Part shown: positions 41,840 through 49,868 of the stretch, in pieces
How positions within the stretch are numbered: position 1 is the stretch's first letter
How the letters are laid out: each line of letters opens with the position of its first letter
Source of the DNA: Nannocystis sp. RBIL2
GTDB lineage: Bacteria > Myxococcota_A > Polyangia > Nannocystales > Nannocystaceae
Length of the DNA: 64,000 bases
Direction: 5' to 3'
NCBI RefSeq assembly: GCF_026626745.1
Contig: NZ_JAPNJW010000002.1
Span: 2,876,151 to 2,940,150 of the forward strand
Position numbers and translations under genes: made by a program
The notes under the pieces: model-generated
What the model was told of the DNA's origin: nothing
Seen by the model: only the letters and a program-made list of their open reading frames with translations
The model's database searches: none

Positions 41840-43203
41840 GACGCCTCCCCGCGGGCCGCCCGCTGCAGCGCGGCGGTCCCCTCGTCATCGACGCGCGGCG
41901 CCAGCAGCATCCCTGCCAGCGCCGGCACCAGGTCGGTCAGCACGATCTTGTCGCCGGCCTGCACCTCGCCGGTCACGCACACGTACTCCTCCTGCACCAG
42001 CGTCGCCTCGACCTTGCGCAGCTCGAGCTTGTCCTCCGCGCCGACCACGTACAGCGTCCCGTCGTGGTAGGCCGCGCGCGGCACCGCCAGGCAGTCGGCG
42101 CGCGGCGGCCCGCGCAGCTCGACCTCGACGTACAGCCCGCGGTTGAGCCGCGGCCCCTGCGGCTGCGACCCGGGCTCGCGGTTCTCGTCGACCTGGACCA
42201 CCGCGATCATCATCCGCGTGTTCGGGTCGATCCCGCCGAACCGGCGGAACTTGCCCTTCCACGCCCGCTGCACCCCCTGGCCCTCGAGGCGCACGATCGC
42301 CTCGATCGACTCCATCCGCGACGGCGCCCCCGGCTCCGGCCGCGGCTCGTCGGGCTTGCGCGGCGGCAGCAGCGAGCCGAGGCTGCCGACCGGCACCTGC
42401 GCCGGGATCTCGAACACGTCGATGCCGTCGCCGACGATCAGCGCCTGCCCCCCGGTCACCACCTGCTCGAGCGCCGCGTTGACCTCGCGCAGGCGCATCG
42501 TGAACGGCGCCACGATCTCCGTCTTCGCCAGCTCGAGCTTGGTCGTCGCCACCCCGGCCTGCTGCTGCTCGAGCTGCGCCTCGAGCACGCGGCGGGTCGC
42601 CGGCAGCTCGCCGAGCGTGTTGCGGAACGTCTGCACCGTCTTCTCGGCGACGATCACCGCCTTCTCCGCCACCTCGACGTCGGTCAGCGGCGCCGCTCCT
42701 TGCTCGTACAACGAGCGCACGCGCCCTAACTCGCCGCGGGCCAGCTCGAGCGAGCGCTCGTCGATCTTCAGGTTCGACGCCGCGCTGGCCTCGCGCGCCT
42801 TGATCTCGGCGATCTGGGCCCGCACCGCCTTCACCACCGCCTCCGAGCGGCCCTGCTCGATCGCGTAGCTGCCGGGGTCGATCTTCAGCAGCACCGTCCC
42901 CTCCTGCACGATCCGCCCGCTCTCGAGCCGGTCCGCCACCTCGACCACCGTGCCCGACACCTGCGCCAGCGCTTGCCACTCGCGCTGGGCCTCGACCGCG
43001 CCGTAACCGACCACCCGCGGCACCACCTCGAGCGGCGCCAGGTCGAGCACCCGCACCGGGCGGCCTTGCTCGACCGCGGTGCGTTGGCGGGGCGCCGCGC
43101 GGGTCGCTTGCAGCCAGCCGTACACGCCGACGCCGACCAGGACGAAGGCGACGAAGGTGGCGACGCTGCGGAACAGGGGCTTGTCGTTGCTGGGATTCGA
43201 CAT
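41836..43203 (-). CDS. RND membrane fusion (periplasmic adaptor) protein
   Basis: This is a 455-aa HlyD/AcrA-type adaptor. It has a single N-terminal transmembrane anchor (FRSVATFVAFVLVGVGVYGWL) and no lipobox. The biotinyl-lipoyl half motifs are VVGYGAVEAQREWQALAQVSGTVVEVAD and later IVAPFTMRLREVNAALEQVV, flanking a coiled-coil hairpin of about 130 residues. The beta-barrel and membrane-proximal domains follow (NRGLYVEVELRGPPRADCLAVPRAAYHDG). It couples the RND pump to an outer-membrane channel. Start ATG 43203 has TAAAGT 11 nt upstream. The first gene of the operon. Confidence 0.93.
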   Translation of the reverse strand: MSNPSNDKPLFRSVATFVAFVLVGVGVYGWLQATRAAPRQRTAVEQGRPVRVLDLAPLEVVPRVVGYGAVEAQREWQALAQVSGTVVEVADRLESGRIVQEGTVLLKIDPGSYAIEQGRSEAVVKAVRAQIAEIKAREASAASNLKIDERSLELARGELGRVRSLYEQGAAPLTDVEVAEKAVIVAEKTVQTFRNTLGELPATRRVLEAQLEQQQAGVATTKLELAKTEIVAPFTMRLREVNAALEQVVTGGQALIVGDGIDVFEIPAQVPVGSLGSLLPPRKPDEPRPEPGAPSRMESIEAIVRLEGQGVQRAWKGKFRRFGGIDPNTRMMIAVVQVDENREPGSQPQGPRLNRGLYVEVELRGPPRADCLAVPRAAYHDGTLYVVGAEDKLELRKVEATLVQEEYVCVTGEVQAGDKIVLTDLVPALAGMLLAPRVDDEGTAALQRAARGEAS

Positions 43204-43288
43204 GCGTCGACGCCGACTTTACACCGCCGCCCTCGCCGTCGAGCGCAGCCGCGCCGCCGCCGCCGCCGCGATTACGATCCCGTTACAA

Positions 43289-43306
43289 CATGTCCGAAGA
43301 ATCATG
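43289..43306. repeat. 14-bp anchor repeat (2 anchors)
   Basis: CATG 43289 and 43303 with spacer TCCGAAGAAT, in the promoter side of the RND operon. Confidence 0.6.
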
Positions 43307-43340
43307 TAGTCTCCTACACGCAGCCGCCGCGGAGATTCCC

Positions 43341-43664
43341 CTACGACGCCGCACGGGCCAGCGCCGAGAACTCGTCCCGGTGGTACGGGTGGACAGCCGG
43401 GTCGTCGCGCTCCGCGTCGCGCGCCATCGCCCGGCCGAAATCGGCCCCAAGGAGCCCGCGGAACCGCCGCAGCCGCCCTGCCAGCAACCAGTCGAGCCGC
43501 GGCCCCGACTTCAAGATCCACGCGCAGCAGAAGGGCATCACCGCCGGCCCGAGCGGCGGCCTCCCGGTGCGCGTGGCCCCGATCTCGTAGGTCCGCGCGG
43601 CACCGACGCGAGGGCGCCGAGTGCACCTCGAGACATGCCTCTTCAAACATGTCCTCGAGGTCAT
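43341..43664 (-). CDS. Hypothetical protein, possibly a 3' gene fragment
   Basis: A 107-aa frame whose C-terminal 80 residues look protein-like (PAVMPFCCAWILKSGPRLDW, RFRGLLGADFGRAMARDAERDD, ending DEFSALARAAS). The first 18 residues, MTSRTCLKRHVSRC..., are encoded by the 14-bp repeat array at 43634-43665, so the native N-terminus was probably lost or replaced. It is a candidate for a relic of a longer gene. I recognise no family, and expression is uncertain. Confidence 0.4.
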   Translation of the reverse strand: MTSRTCLKRHVSRCTRRPRVGAARTYEIGATRTGRPPLGPAVMPFCCAWILKSGPRLDWLLAGRLRRFRGLLGADFGRAMARDAERDDPAVHPYHRDEFSALARAAS

Positions 43665-43665
43665 C
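43634..43665. repeat. 14-bp anchor repeat (3 anchors)
   Basis: CATG 43634, CATG 43648 and CATC 43662 with spacers CCTCTTCAAA and TCCTCGAGGT. It supplies the N-terminal codons of the fragment at 43341-43664. Confidence 0.75.
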
Positions 43666-43680
43666 TCATGACGGCGGGCG

Positions 43681-44898
43681 TCACAGGCACTTGGCGCCGG
43701 TGAGGGTGCCGAGGTCGAGGTCCACCTGCGACTCGCTGCAGATCTCGCCGGGGCCGCAGTCGCCGTCGCTGGAGCACTCGCCGCACACGCCGAGCTCGAG
43801 CAGCCCCATGACGGTCGCGGCGCCGCAGTGACCGGAGCTGCAGGCCGCCTCGCCGCCGGGGGCGAGCGAGCAGCCTTCGTCGTTCCCCACCGTCCCTTCG
43901 GGGACGCAGCCGTTCAAGCCGGTGAAGTTGGGGATGTCGTAGGCGGGGGTGCAGATCTGCGAGTTGCTGCAATCGGCGTCGGTCGTGCAGTGACCGCAGG
44001 TCTTGACGGTGAGGATGCCGGGGATGTCGAAGATCTCGCCGCAGACGGCGTCACCGTTCTGGCAGACAGCGTCGGTCTCGCAGCCCTGCCCGTAGCCGCC
44101 CTGATTGCATTTGGACCCGAGCCCCGCGATCGGGTTGGGGACGGTGCAGCCGAAGCCTTCGCAGTCGGCGTCGCCGTTGCACTCGCCGCAGAGGCCGCCC
44201 AGCACGGGGATGACGAAGCAGCGGCCGGAGCTGCAACCGCAGCCCGACTCGTCGGTGCACGCGGCGTGGTTGGCCTGGTTCGGCGGGTCGCTGCAGAGGC
44301 CGGGGTCGGTGGTGGTCTGCGGCGAATCGGTCGTGCTCGTGCTCGTGCTCGTGCTCGTACTCGTGCTCTCGCCGGTGCTCGTGCTCTCGCCGTCGGTGCT
44401 CGTTTCGGGGTCGGCGGTGCTCGTGGTACCGACGCCACCGCTGCCGCACGCGGGCTCGCCGGGGAACAACATCGCGAGGGTGGCCAGGGCCGACGCGCAC
44501 GCTTCGAGGCATTGCTCGCCGGTGCTGCTCTGCCAGCAGGTGCCTGAGGGACCGAAGCTCGCCTCGGCCTCGGGCAACGCCGCGGGAGTGACGACGCCGA
44601 TGCACGCGAGATACTGCTCGCACGCTGCCTGCCCCTGTCCCCCCGTGGTGCCGCTCTCGCTGGCGTTGCCGTCGGTCGGCTCGCCGCTCGGGCCGCCGCT
44701 CGGCCCACCGCTCGGCCCACCGCTCATGCCGGTGGCCGATTCGAGCGGGTCCTTGTCGTTGCCGCAGGCCGCGAAGAGGTGCGCGGACAGAAATGCACAC
44801 GCGAGGATACGGAGAGGGCGAGCTAGTGGGCCACGGTTCGGGAGCCGCGGTGCCGATATTTCCGGGCCCGACGCGCGAGGGACGACGATAGTACGCAC
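43681..44898 (-). CDS. Cys-rich lipoprotein with GGPS and Ser-Thr repeats
   Basis: This is a 405-aa surface lipoprotein. The n-region is long (about 30 residues, Arg-rich) before LACAFLSAHLFAAC. GTG 44898 is preferred because TAGCGT stands 6 nt upstream. A tandem GGPS repeat (four copies), a Cys-paired helix (CEQYLACIGVV...CWQSSTGEQCLEAC), and a (ST)n linker follow. The C-terminal 190 residues hold repeated Cys motifs: CGECNGDADCEGFGC, CGHCTTDADCSNSQIC and CGECSSDGDCGPGEIC, which are alternate versions of a C-x2-C-x3-DC-x4-C module common in myxobacterial adhesins. Both linkers are short DNA repeats prone to slippage, so length may vary between strains. Confidence 0.82.
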   Translation of the reverse strand: MRTIVVPRASGPEISAPRLPNRGPLARPLRILACAFLSAHLFAACGNDKDPLESATGMSGGPSGGPSGGPSGEPTDGNASESGTTGGQGQAACEQYLACIGVVTPAALPEAEASFGPSGTCWQSSTGEQCLEACASALATLAMLFPGEPACGSGGVGTTSTADPETSTDGESTSTGESTSTSTSTSTSTTDSPQTTTDPGLCSDPPNQANHAACTDESGCGCSSGRCFVIPVLGGLCGECNGDADCEGFGCTVPNPIAGLGSKCNQGGYGQGCETDAVCQNGDAVCGEIFDIPGILTVKTCGHCTTDADCSNSQICTPAYDIPNFTGLNGCVPEGTVGNDEGCSLAPGGEAACSSGHCGAATVMGLLELGVCGECSSDGDCGPGEICSESQVDLDLGTLTGAKCL

Positions 44899-44904
44899 GG
44901 GCGG

Positions 44905-44910
44905 ACGCTA
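44905..44910 (-). promoter_or_regulatory. -10 box TAGCGT, 6 nt before GTG 44898
   Basis: On the minus strand GATAGCGT plus six bases precedes the GTG start. No ribosome binding site. Confidence 0.55.
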
Positions 44911-44997
44911 TCAAAGGCGTCTACCCCTCGCAAGGCGACGCCCGGAACCTGTCCTTATGGGCAGATCTGGCGCGCCGCCCCCACGAAAGCCTGCGAC

Positions 44998-45927
44998 CTA
45001 GCGCTCGAAGCGGTGGCCGCAGTTGGCCGGCGTCATCCCGTTCTGCGGCGAGCCGAGCCACATGTCCTCGAGGACAAGTTGACTGCCCTCGATCGAGAAT
45101 TTGCCGACCCCCTCGACGTCGGCCGGCACGTAGTTGCCGCCCGTCGGCGTGATCGTCAGGTCGCCGGTCTGCAGGTCGTAGGTGTAGTCGGACCAGTAGT
45201 CGAAGTAGACCTCGAACGGCGACCACGTCACCTGGACCTCGCCGCTGGCGCGGAACCACAGCTCCTGGATCGCCTGCTCCGGCGCCACCTCGGCCCCGCC
45301 GCCGCACGGCAGCTGCGCCACCTCGTGCCAGATGCCCACGAACGGGTTCGTCTCGGGCGTGTACACGAACACCTCCGTCGTCAGCACCTTGCGGCCGGCC
45401 TCGACGTCCGCAGTCACCGTGAACACCGTGCCCGGCGCCACGTCGCCCGCGATCGTCAGCGCCCCGACGGCGTTGATGGTGGCGCCCTCGGCGGGGCTGA
45501 CCGAGTAGGTCACGCAGGCCTCGACCGTCTGCTTGATGTAGCAGCACTCGATCGCGCCGACCGACAGGTCCAGCATCGCGCCCGGCTTCGCCTCGTAGCT
45601 CTGGCCGAACACGTTGAAGCCGAGCGCGTTGACGGTCTCCTCGGGCAGCGGCGGCAGCGCGCACACGCCCTCGGTCGGATCCTCGGTGGTCGAGGTGCCT
45701 GCAGTCTCGTCGGTGGTCTCGCCGGTGGTGGGGCCAGTCGTGGGACCGGTCGTGTCCGTCGTCGTCGTCGTCGCCGTCGCCGAGGTCGTCGTCGACGCCG
45801 AGCCGTCGCTCGTCTCGGAGGTCGTCGTCGTCGGGTCCGAGGTCTCGGTCCCCCCGGTCTCGTCGCCGGAGTCTTGCGGGCAGGCAGTCAGGGCCAGCGC
45901 CGCCATAAGGGTCGTAAGTCTCTGCAT
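44998..45927 (-). CDS. Lipoprotein with beta-rich C-terminal domain
   Basis: This is a 309-aa lipoprotein (MQRLTTLMAALALTAC), with a long Thr-rich linker (to about residue 85). The C-terminal region is beta-rich: SVSPAEGATINAVGALTIAGDVAPG is a bacterial Ig-like (BIG2) strand pattern, followed by GIWHEVAQLPCG, a lipocalin-like start GxW, and GKFSIEGSQLVLEDMWL. Two parts, Ig-like and lipocalin-like, are therefore proposed, the second weakly. ATG 45927 lies 7 nt after TAGGGT. A repeat unit at 45061-45078 is in frame as LVLEDM. Surface location is inferred. Confidence 0.82.
   Translation of the reverse strand: MQRLTTLMAALALTACPQDSGDETGGTETSDPTTTTSETSDGSASTTTSATATTTTTDTTGPTTGPTTGETTDETAGTSTTEDPTEGVCALPPLPEETVNALGFNVFGQSYEAKPGAMLDLSVGAIECCYIKQTVEACVTYSVSPAEGATINAVGALTIAGDVAPGTVFTVTADVEAGRKVLTTEVFVYTPETNPFVGIWHEVAQLPCGGGAEVAPEQAIQELWFRASGEVQVTWSPFEVYFDYWSDYTYDLQTGDLTITPTGGNYVPADVEGVGKFSIEGSQLVLEDMWLGSPQNGMTPANCGHRFER
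45061..45078. repeat. 14-bp anchor repeat unit inside CDS
   Basis: CATG 45061 and CAAG 45075 around TCCTCGAGGA. The dyad TGTCC-TCGA-GGACA is perfect. Read in the lipoprotein as LVLEDM. Confidence 0.55.
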
Positions 45928-45934
45928 GGCGCGC

Positions 45935-45940
45935 ACCCTA
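45935..45940 (-). promoter_or_regulatory. -10 box TAGGGT, 7 nt before ATG 45927
   Basis: On the minus strand GTAGGGT then seven bases then ATG. Leaderless layout. Confidence 0.55.
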
Positions 45941-46045
45941 CCACACGCGATCTTCGCAGTCGCCGGCGACCTCTCCCATACCGGCCCGCAGGCCCCCCTG
46001 CGGGCCATTTTGGCGCGATCGCACGATCCAGGTCAGACTGTCGCC

Positions 46046-46051
46046 AGGAGG
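46046..46051 (+). promoter_or_regulatory. Shine-Dalgarno site AGGAGG of the CBS gene
   Basis: AGGAGG ends 8 nt before ATG 46060. This is one of the few perfect ribosome binding sites in the window and fixes this start. Confidence 0.8.
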
Positions 46052-46059
46052 ACTTCGCA

Positions 46060-46476
46060 ATGCGCCGGTCTCAGCTCACTGTCGGCCAGTTCATGACCCG
46101 CAATCCGGCCGTCATCGACGGCGGCCTCAACCTCGTCGACACGTACACGCGCATGTTTCAGCTGCAGGTCCGGCACCTCCCGGTCTACAGCCAGGGTCAC
46201 CTCGTCGGCATCGTCTCGGACCGCGACATCGGCCACACCCTGGGCGTCCAGGGCCTCGACGCGCAGCACACCACCGTCGAGTCGGTGTGCACGCCCGACC
46301 CCTACGTCTGCGACCCCGACAGCCCCCTGGCGAGCGTCGTCGCGGACATGTCCGAGCGCAAGATCGGCGCCGCCCTCGTCATGCGCGGCGGCGTTCTGCA
46401 GGGCATCTTCACCGTCGTCGACGCCCTCGAGGTCCTGCTGGTGCTCCTCAACGAGGAAGCGCCGGCGGCCGCCTGA
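46060..46476 (+). CDS. CBS-pair domain protein
   Basis: This is a 138-aa protein made of two CBS motifs, the Bateman module that binds adenylates such as AMP or ATP. Motif 1 is TVGQFMTRNPAVIDGGLNLVDTY and LPVYSQGHLVGIVSDRDIGHTL, motif 2 is VESVCTPDPYVCDPDSPLASVV and GAALVMRGGVLQGIFTVVDALEVL. Both carry the G-[IV]-[VF]-[ST]-x-x-D pattern. It has no fused enzyme domain, so it should act on a partner protein. A strong ribosome binding site suggests high translation. Repeats follow its stop (46477 onward). Confidence 0.93.
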   Translation: MRRSQLTVGQFMTRNPAVIDGGLNLVDTYTRMFQLQVRHLPVYSQGHLVGIVSDRDIGHTLGVQGLDAQHTTVESVCTPDPYVCDPDSPLASVVADMSERKIGAALVMRGGVLQGIFTVVDALEVLLVLLNEEAPAAA

Positions 46477-46567
46477 CCTGTCCCTGCGGACATCTCGAGC
46501 GCGGCGGACTCGCGGGCGCGCAGCCGCGCCCGACCTGTCCTTCGGACCACCTGGTCCGGAGGACATC
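46477..46567. repeat. 14-bp anchor repeat runs with CCTG anchors
   Basis: CCTG 46477/CATC 46491; CCTG 46534; CCTG 46550/CATC 46564. TGTCC-CTGC-GGACA and GTCC-GGA-GGAC arms show the family dyad with CCTG in place of CATG. Located between the CBS gene and the next promoter. Confidence 0.65.
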
Positions 46568-46622
46568 TCTCGCGCGTCCGCGCGCTCTGCCACGCCGGCT
46601 TGAGGGCTCGCCGCGCCCTCGC

Positions 46623-46628
46623 TACTCT
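46623..46628 (+). promoter_or_regulatory. -10 box TACTCT, 6 nt before ATG 46635
   Basis: GCTACTCT and six bases precede ATG 46635. Leaderless layout for the small membrane protein and its coupled partner. Confidence 0.6.
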
Positions 46629-46634
46629 CCGGCC

Positions 46635-46865
46635 ATGCTCCGGTCGAGCTCGCTCGCCCTCGCCCTCTTCGCCTGGCCCACGCTCGCCGCCGCCGACGTC
46701 TTGCCCGACGCCGAGCGGCCGCACGACTGGGAGCCGCGCGATCCACCGACCCCCGCGCCGCCGCCCGAGAAGGAGCTCCCTGCCCTCGCGCTGTGGCTCG
46801 CGGCGCTGGCTGCCGCTGCCCTCGTGACGGGCACGCGCACGCGCCTGCAGGAGCGGCCGCGATGA
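46635..46865 (+). CDS. Small membrane protein, coupled to TPR gene
   Basis: This is a 76-aa protein with an N-terminal signal-like segment (SSLALALFAWPTLAAA), a Pro/Glu/Asp-rich middle, and a second hydrophobic segment (ALALWLAALAAAALV) followed by a basic tail RTRLQERPR. It is exported with the tail inside, as a bitopic or two-pass protein. Its TGA overlaps the ATG of the next gene (ATGA), so the two are made together. No known family. Confidence 0.72.
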   Translation: MLRSSSLALALFAWPTLAAADVLPDAERPHDWEPRDPPTPAPPPEKELPALALWLAALAAAALVTGTRTRLQERPR

Positions 46866-48475
46866 CGTCGCCGCGCGTGATCGCCGACCGCTTCGAGGTC
46901 GTCACCAGCGGGCGCAGCCTCAAGTCGCTGTGGTGGGAGCAGCACTACAACGACCGGCCCTACGGCGAGGACGACCTGTGGACCCTCGCCGTCGACCGCC
47001 GCACCGGCGCGCGCGTCCGCGTCCTCGAGCCGCCGGACGGGCCCGTCTGGTCGTGGGCCGCCGACATGTGGACCGAGTCCGTCGCGCACCACGTCATCGC
47101 CGCTGCGATGCCGCACACCGTGCCGATCCTCCACGTCGGCCCGGGCGTCGTGTTCGCCGAGCCTCCGCCCGCCGTTCCGCGGCCGCGGCTGCGGCCCGCG
47201 CAGGCGGCCGCGTGCGCGCTCGCGGCCTGCGAGGTCGTGGCCCGCCTGCACGCGATCGGCTGCGGCGGCGAGTGCGGTCGCACCGCGCGAGGTTTTCCCG
47301 CCCACGACCTGACGACGCCGATCGGCTTCGGCCGACACAATCTCCGCATGACCCAAGAGTCAGGTGAGTGGAAGATCGCCTGGCTCGTCCCCGGTCACCT
47401 CGCCCTCGCCGATCTCGACGATGACCCGCCGGCCAGCGAGCCCGACGCATTGGCGCGCGACCTCCAGGACCGCCTCGCCGGATCGATCCTCGACGAACCG
47501 CCGGGCGACTTGCCGCCGAAGTACGACCCGCACTGCGACCCAATCGCCCGCGACCTCGCGCGCCTGGCCGGCTTCTACCTCTCGCTCGCTCCGCCCGCGC
47601 GCGGGCAACCTGCGGCCGTCGACGCCATCCGCCGCCTGGCAGCGGGCGAGCCCGTCGTCCGCGACGTCGCCGGCCTCGCGCGCCTGCTCGTCGAGCTCGG
47701 GCCCGCGGGCGCCTGGGACGCCCGGCTGTCCGCGCTCCCGGTCGTCGACGTCCTGCCGCCGCCCGTGCTCGACTGGGACCACGTGATCGCGGCCGGCGAG
47801 GCGCGCCTGCCCGACCTCGTGCCGCGGCAGCGCCCCTACGTCGTCTTGCCGCTGGCCGTCGCCTACCACCGCCGCGCCAGCCTCCGCGCCGCGCTCGCGC
47901 CGGACGACGCCCTCCGCGACGTCGATCGCGCCGTCGAGCTCGACCCGATCGCGCCGCATCACGTCACCCGCGCCGTCCTCCTCGATCGCCTCGGCCGCCG
48001 CGACGAGGCCCGCGCGGCGATCGCCGCCGCCTTCGCCGCGCCCGAGTACACCGGCGCGCCCACCGAGGATGTCGACGGGTTCCGCCTCCTCGACGCACCC
48101 GCCGTCGTCCTCGGCGATCGCGAGCGCGCGCGGGCCCACGCCACGCGCGGGACGATCGCCCTCCGCGACGGCGACCTCGCCCTCGCCGAGCACGACCTGC
48201 GCCGCGCAGTCGACCTCGAGCCCACCGCGGCCCACCTCCACGCGCTCGCGGCGGCGGTCTACGCCCGCGGCGACCTCGCCGGAGCGGCGGCGCTCGAGGC
48301 CCGCGCAGTCGAGCTCGAGCCGACCAGCGCCCGCTATCGCTGGGATCTCGTCGTCAGTCTGCATCGGCTCGGGCGGCGCGACGAGGCTCTCTTCCACGCG
48401 CGAAAGCTCGAGGCGATGGAGGCCGGAGACCCCAACGGTCGAGCTCGGCGAATTCGCCTGCTCGGCGGCGCGTGA
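46862..48475 (+). CDS. Pseudokinase-like TPR protein
   Basis: This is a 537-aa cytosolic protein. The first 180 residues have a kinase-like look: start VIADRFEVV, hinge-like VLEPPD, a helix VVARLHAIG followed by a block where HRDxKxxN would be expected (GFPAHDLTTPIGFG), and HNLRMTQESGEWKIAWL in the place of the DFG strand. All catalytic residues are missing, so it would be a pseudokinase if the relationship is real. The C-terminal 250 residues are TPR-type helical pairs (AYHRRASLRAALAPDDALRDVDRAVELDP; ATRGTIALRDGDLALAEHDLRRAVDLEP; LEARAVELEPTSARYRW). It probably scaffolds protein assemblies, perhaps with the small membrane protein in front. Confidence 0.8.
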   Translation: MTSPRVIADRFEVVTSGRSLKSLWWEQHYNDRPYGEDDLWTLAVDRRTGARVRVLEPPDGPVWSWAADMWTESVAHHVIAAAMPHTVPILHVGPGVVFAEPPPAVPRPRLRPAQAAACALAACEVVARLHAIGCGGECGRTARGFPAHDLTTPIGFGRHNLRMTQESGEWKIAWLVPGHLALADLDDDPPASEPDALARDLQDRLAGSILDEPPGDLPPKYDPHCDPIARDLARLAGFYLSLAPPARGQPAAVDAIRRLAAGEPVVRDVAGLARLLVELGPAGAWDARLSALPVVDVLPPPVLDWDHVIAAGEARLPDLVPRQRPYVVLPLAVAYHRRASLRAALAPDDALRDVDRAVELDPIAPHHVTRAVLLDRLGRRDEARAAIAAAFAAPEYTGAPTEDVDGFRLLDAPAVVLGDRERARAHATRGTIALRDGDLALAEHDLRRAVDLEPTAAHLHALAAAVYARGDLAGAAALEARAVELEPTSARYRWDLVVSLHRLGRRDEALFHARKLEAMEAGDPNGRARRIRLLGGA

Positions 48476-48581
48476 ACATGTTTCTGCGGCCTCGCACCAC
48501 GGTCGCGCGAGCGCTCGTGATTCGCCGCGGTGTCGCCGTTTTTCCCCGCACCTGTTGACTCTGCAAGCGAATGCGGTTGCC

Positions 48582-49805
48582 ATGCGGGGCATGCAGAAGG
48601 TCAAGCTCCAGCTCGGCAGCGCCTCCGTTCAGCTCGACGTCGGCAACCCGCGCGTCCTCCTCGGCCGCGATCCGACCTGCGGCCTCCCCACCAGCGAGGT
48701 CAGCGTCTCGCGGCGCCACGCCGAGGTCGCGTTCGTCGGCGACCGGCTCGTCATCCGCGACATGGGCTCGTCGAACGGTACGTGGATCAACGGCGAGCCG
48801 GTGGGGGCCGACCCGCAGCCGCTGGAGCCCGGGCAGCAGGTGTTCCTCGGCCACATCCCGCTGCTGGTCGAGTGGCAGGGCGGCGGCCAGGGCGGCGCCA
48901 CGGTGCTGGGCGAGATGCCGGCCGAGCTCAAGGCGCTGATCGAGTCGCGCAAGGCCGCCAAGATGGCCCCTGCGAGCCCGGTCGCGGCCGTCGCGGCGGC
49001 CTTCCAGGATCCGCCCTCGCAGGGCGGGCCGATGAAGACGATGCTGGGGATCGGCGGCACCACTGCGCCGAAGGCGGCCGACTACGCCTACCGGCGCCAG
49101 GGCTCGAACAACAACGGCGTGCTGCTGATCGCGCTGCGCGGCGACACCTTCACCAACGCCGCGGTCATCGACGGCTACCTCGAGTTCACCGCGCTCGACA
49201 ACGAGACCGTCGCCTCGATCTTCGTCGAGCTGGTCGAGCACCACAAGCGCGGGCCCAAGAACGGCCACGTCTGGGATCGCGTGCTGGTGCGCCAGGGCCC
49301 GTGGCGGACCGCCAAGAACGAGGTCCTGCCGCTCACCTTCCAGCTGCGCGTGCCGCCGGGCACCTCGCCGTCGGGCCGCGACGTCCACTGGGAGGTCCGC
49401 GGCTACGTCGACATCGAGTGGGCCTACGACATCGCCGCGGCCAGCCAGATCACCGTCCGCAACCTCGACATCGAGAAGATCCGCGACGCCCTCGGCGCCC
49501 TCGATTATCGCCTCGCCGAGCTCGACCCCGAGCCGCTCGGGCAGCGCTTCACCGGCAAGTTTCAGCCGCCGGTCCAGCTGCGCAAGGACTTCGGCGTCAC
49601 CGACATCAACCTCGCCGTCGAGTACCTCGGCGCCAACCTCCAGCTGAGCATGGAGGTCGAGAAGACCAGCCTGTTCAAGTTCGACAAGCAGACCAAGCTG
49701 GTGTTCGAGCTGGCGCAGTTCCGGGTGTCGAGCACGCAGCAGCTGTCGGAGTTCCTGCGCGCCAAGATCGACGAGCTCATGGGCCGCACCGAGGCGCAGT
49801 CCTGA
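48582..49805 (+). CDS. FHA protein with arrestin-like C-terminal domain
   Basis: This is a 407-aa protein. The FHA domain is at about 10-90: VLLGRDPTCGLPTSEVSVSRRHAEV and DMGSSNGTWINGEPV carry the phosphothreonine-binding Arg, Ser, His and Asn positions. After a linker rich in Ala and Met, a domain of about 170 residues (LLIALRGDTFTNAAVIDGYLEFTALDNETVASIFVELVEHHKR...VHWEVRGYVDIEWAYDI) has the strand pattern of Spo0M/arrestin-like sandwiches, in which a paired sheet binds partner peptides. The C-terminal 110 residues are charged helices and strands ending KIDELMGRTEAQS. It should read phosphorylation made by kinases such as those elsewhere in the window. ATG 48582 is used; ATG 48591 is possible. 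Confidence 0.88.
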   Translation: MRGMQKVKLQLGSASVQLDVGNPRVLLGRDPTCGLPTSEVSVSRRHAEVAFVGDRLVIRDMGSSNGTWINGEPVGADPQPLEPGQQVFLGHIPLLVEWQGGGQGGATVLGEMPAELKALIESRKAAKMAPASPVAAVAAAFQDPPSQGGPMKTMLGIGGTTAPKAADYAYRRQGSNNNGVLLIALRGDTFTNAAVIDGYLEFTALDNETVASIFVELVEHHKRGPKNGHVWDRVLVRQGPWRTAKNEVLPLTFQLRVPPGTSPSGRDVHWEVRGYVDIEWAYDIAAASQITVRNLDIEKIRDALGALDYRLAELDPEPLGQRFTGKFQPPVQLRKDFGVTDINLAVEYLGANLQLSMEVEKTSLFKFDKQTKLVFELAQFRVSSTQQLSEFLRAKIDELMGRTEAQS

Positions 49806-49815
49806 ATTGCGCGAG

Positions 49816-49841
49816 CCCCCCGCGAGCGAACGCGCGGGGGG
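49816..49841. terminator. GC-rich stem-loop after the FHA gene
   Basis: CCCCCCGCG (49816-49824) pairs with CGCGGGGGG (49833-49841) around an 8-base loop. No T-run follows, so it may be a terminator-like hairpin between convergent genes or a Rho-type site. Confidence 0.55.
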
Positions 49842-49868
49842 CCCTGTCCGCGGGACGCGGGTCGTCGC

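Noticed and set aside
38873..42070. Plus-strand frame of over 1000 codons opposite the RND pump
   Set aside because: Composition is His/Arg/Gln-rich without domains, and it mirrors the RND and adaptor genes, which have full family motifs on the minus strand.
43219..43650. Alternative 143-aa minus-strand frame in the gap after the RND operon
   Set aside because: It overlaps the better-looking 43341-43664 frame and has no motif; codon positions look random.
46346..46353. CATGTCC in the CBS gene as a repeat unit
   Set aside because: Only one anchor, with no partner 14 bp away; the protein motif explains the bases.
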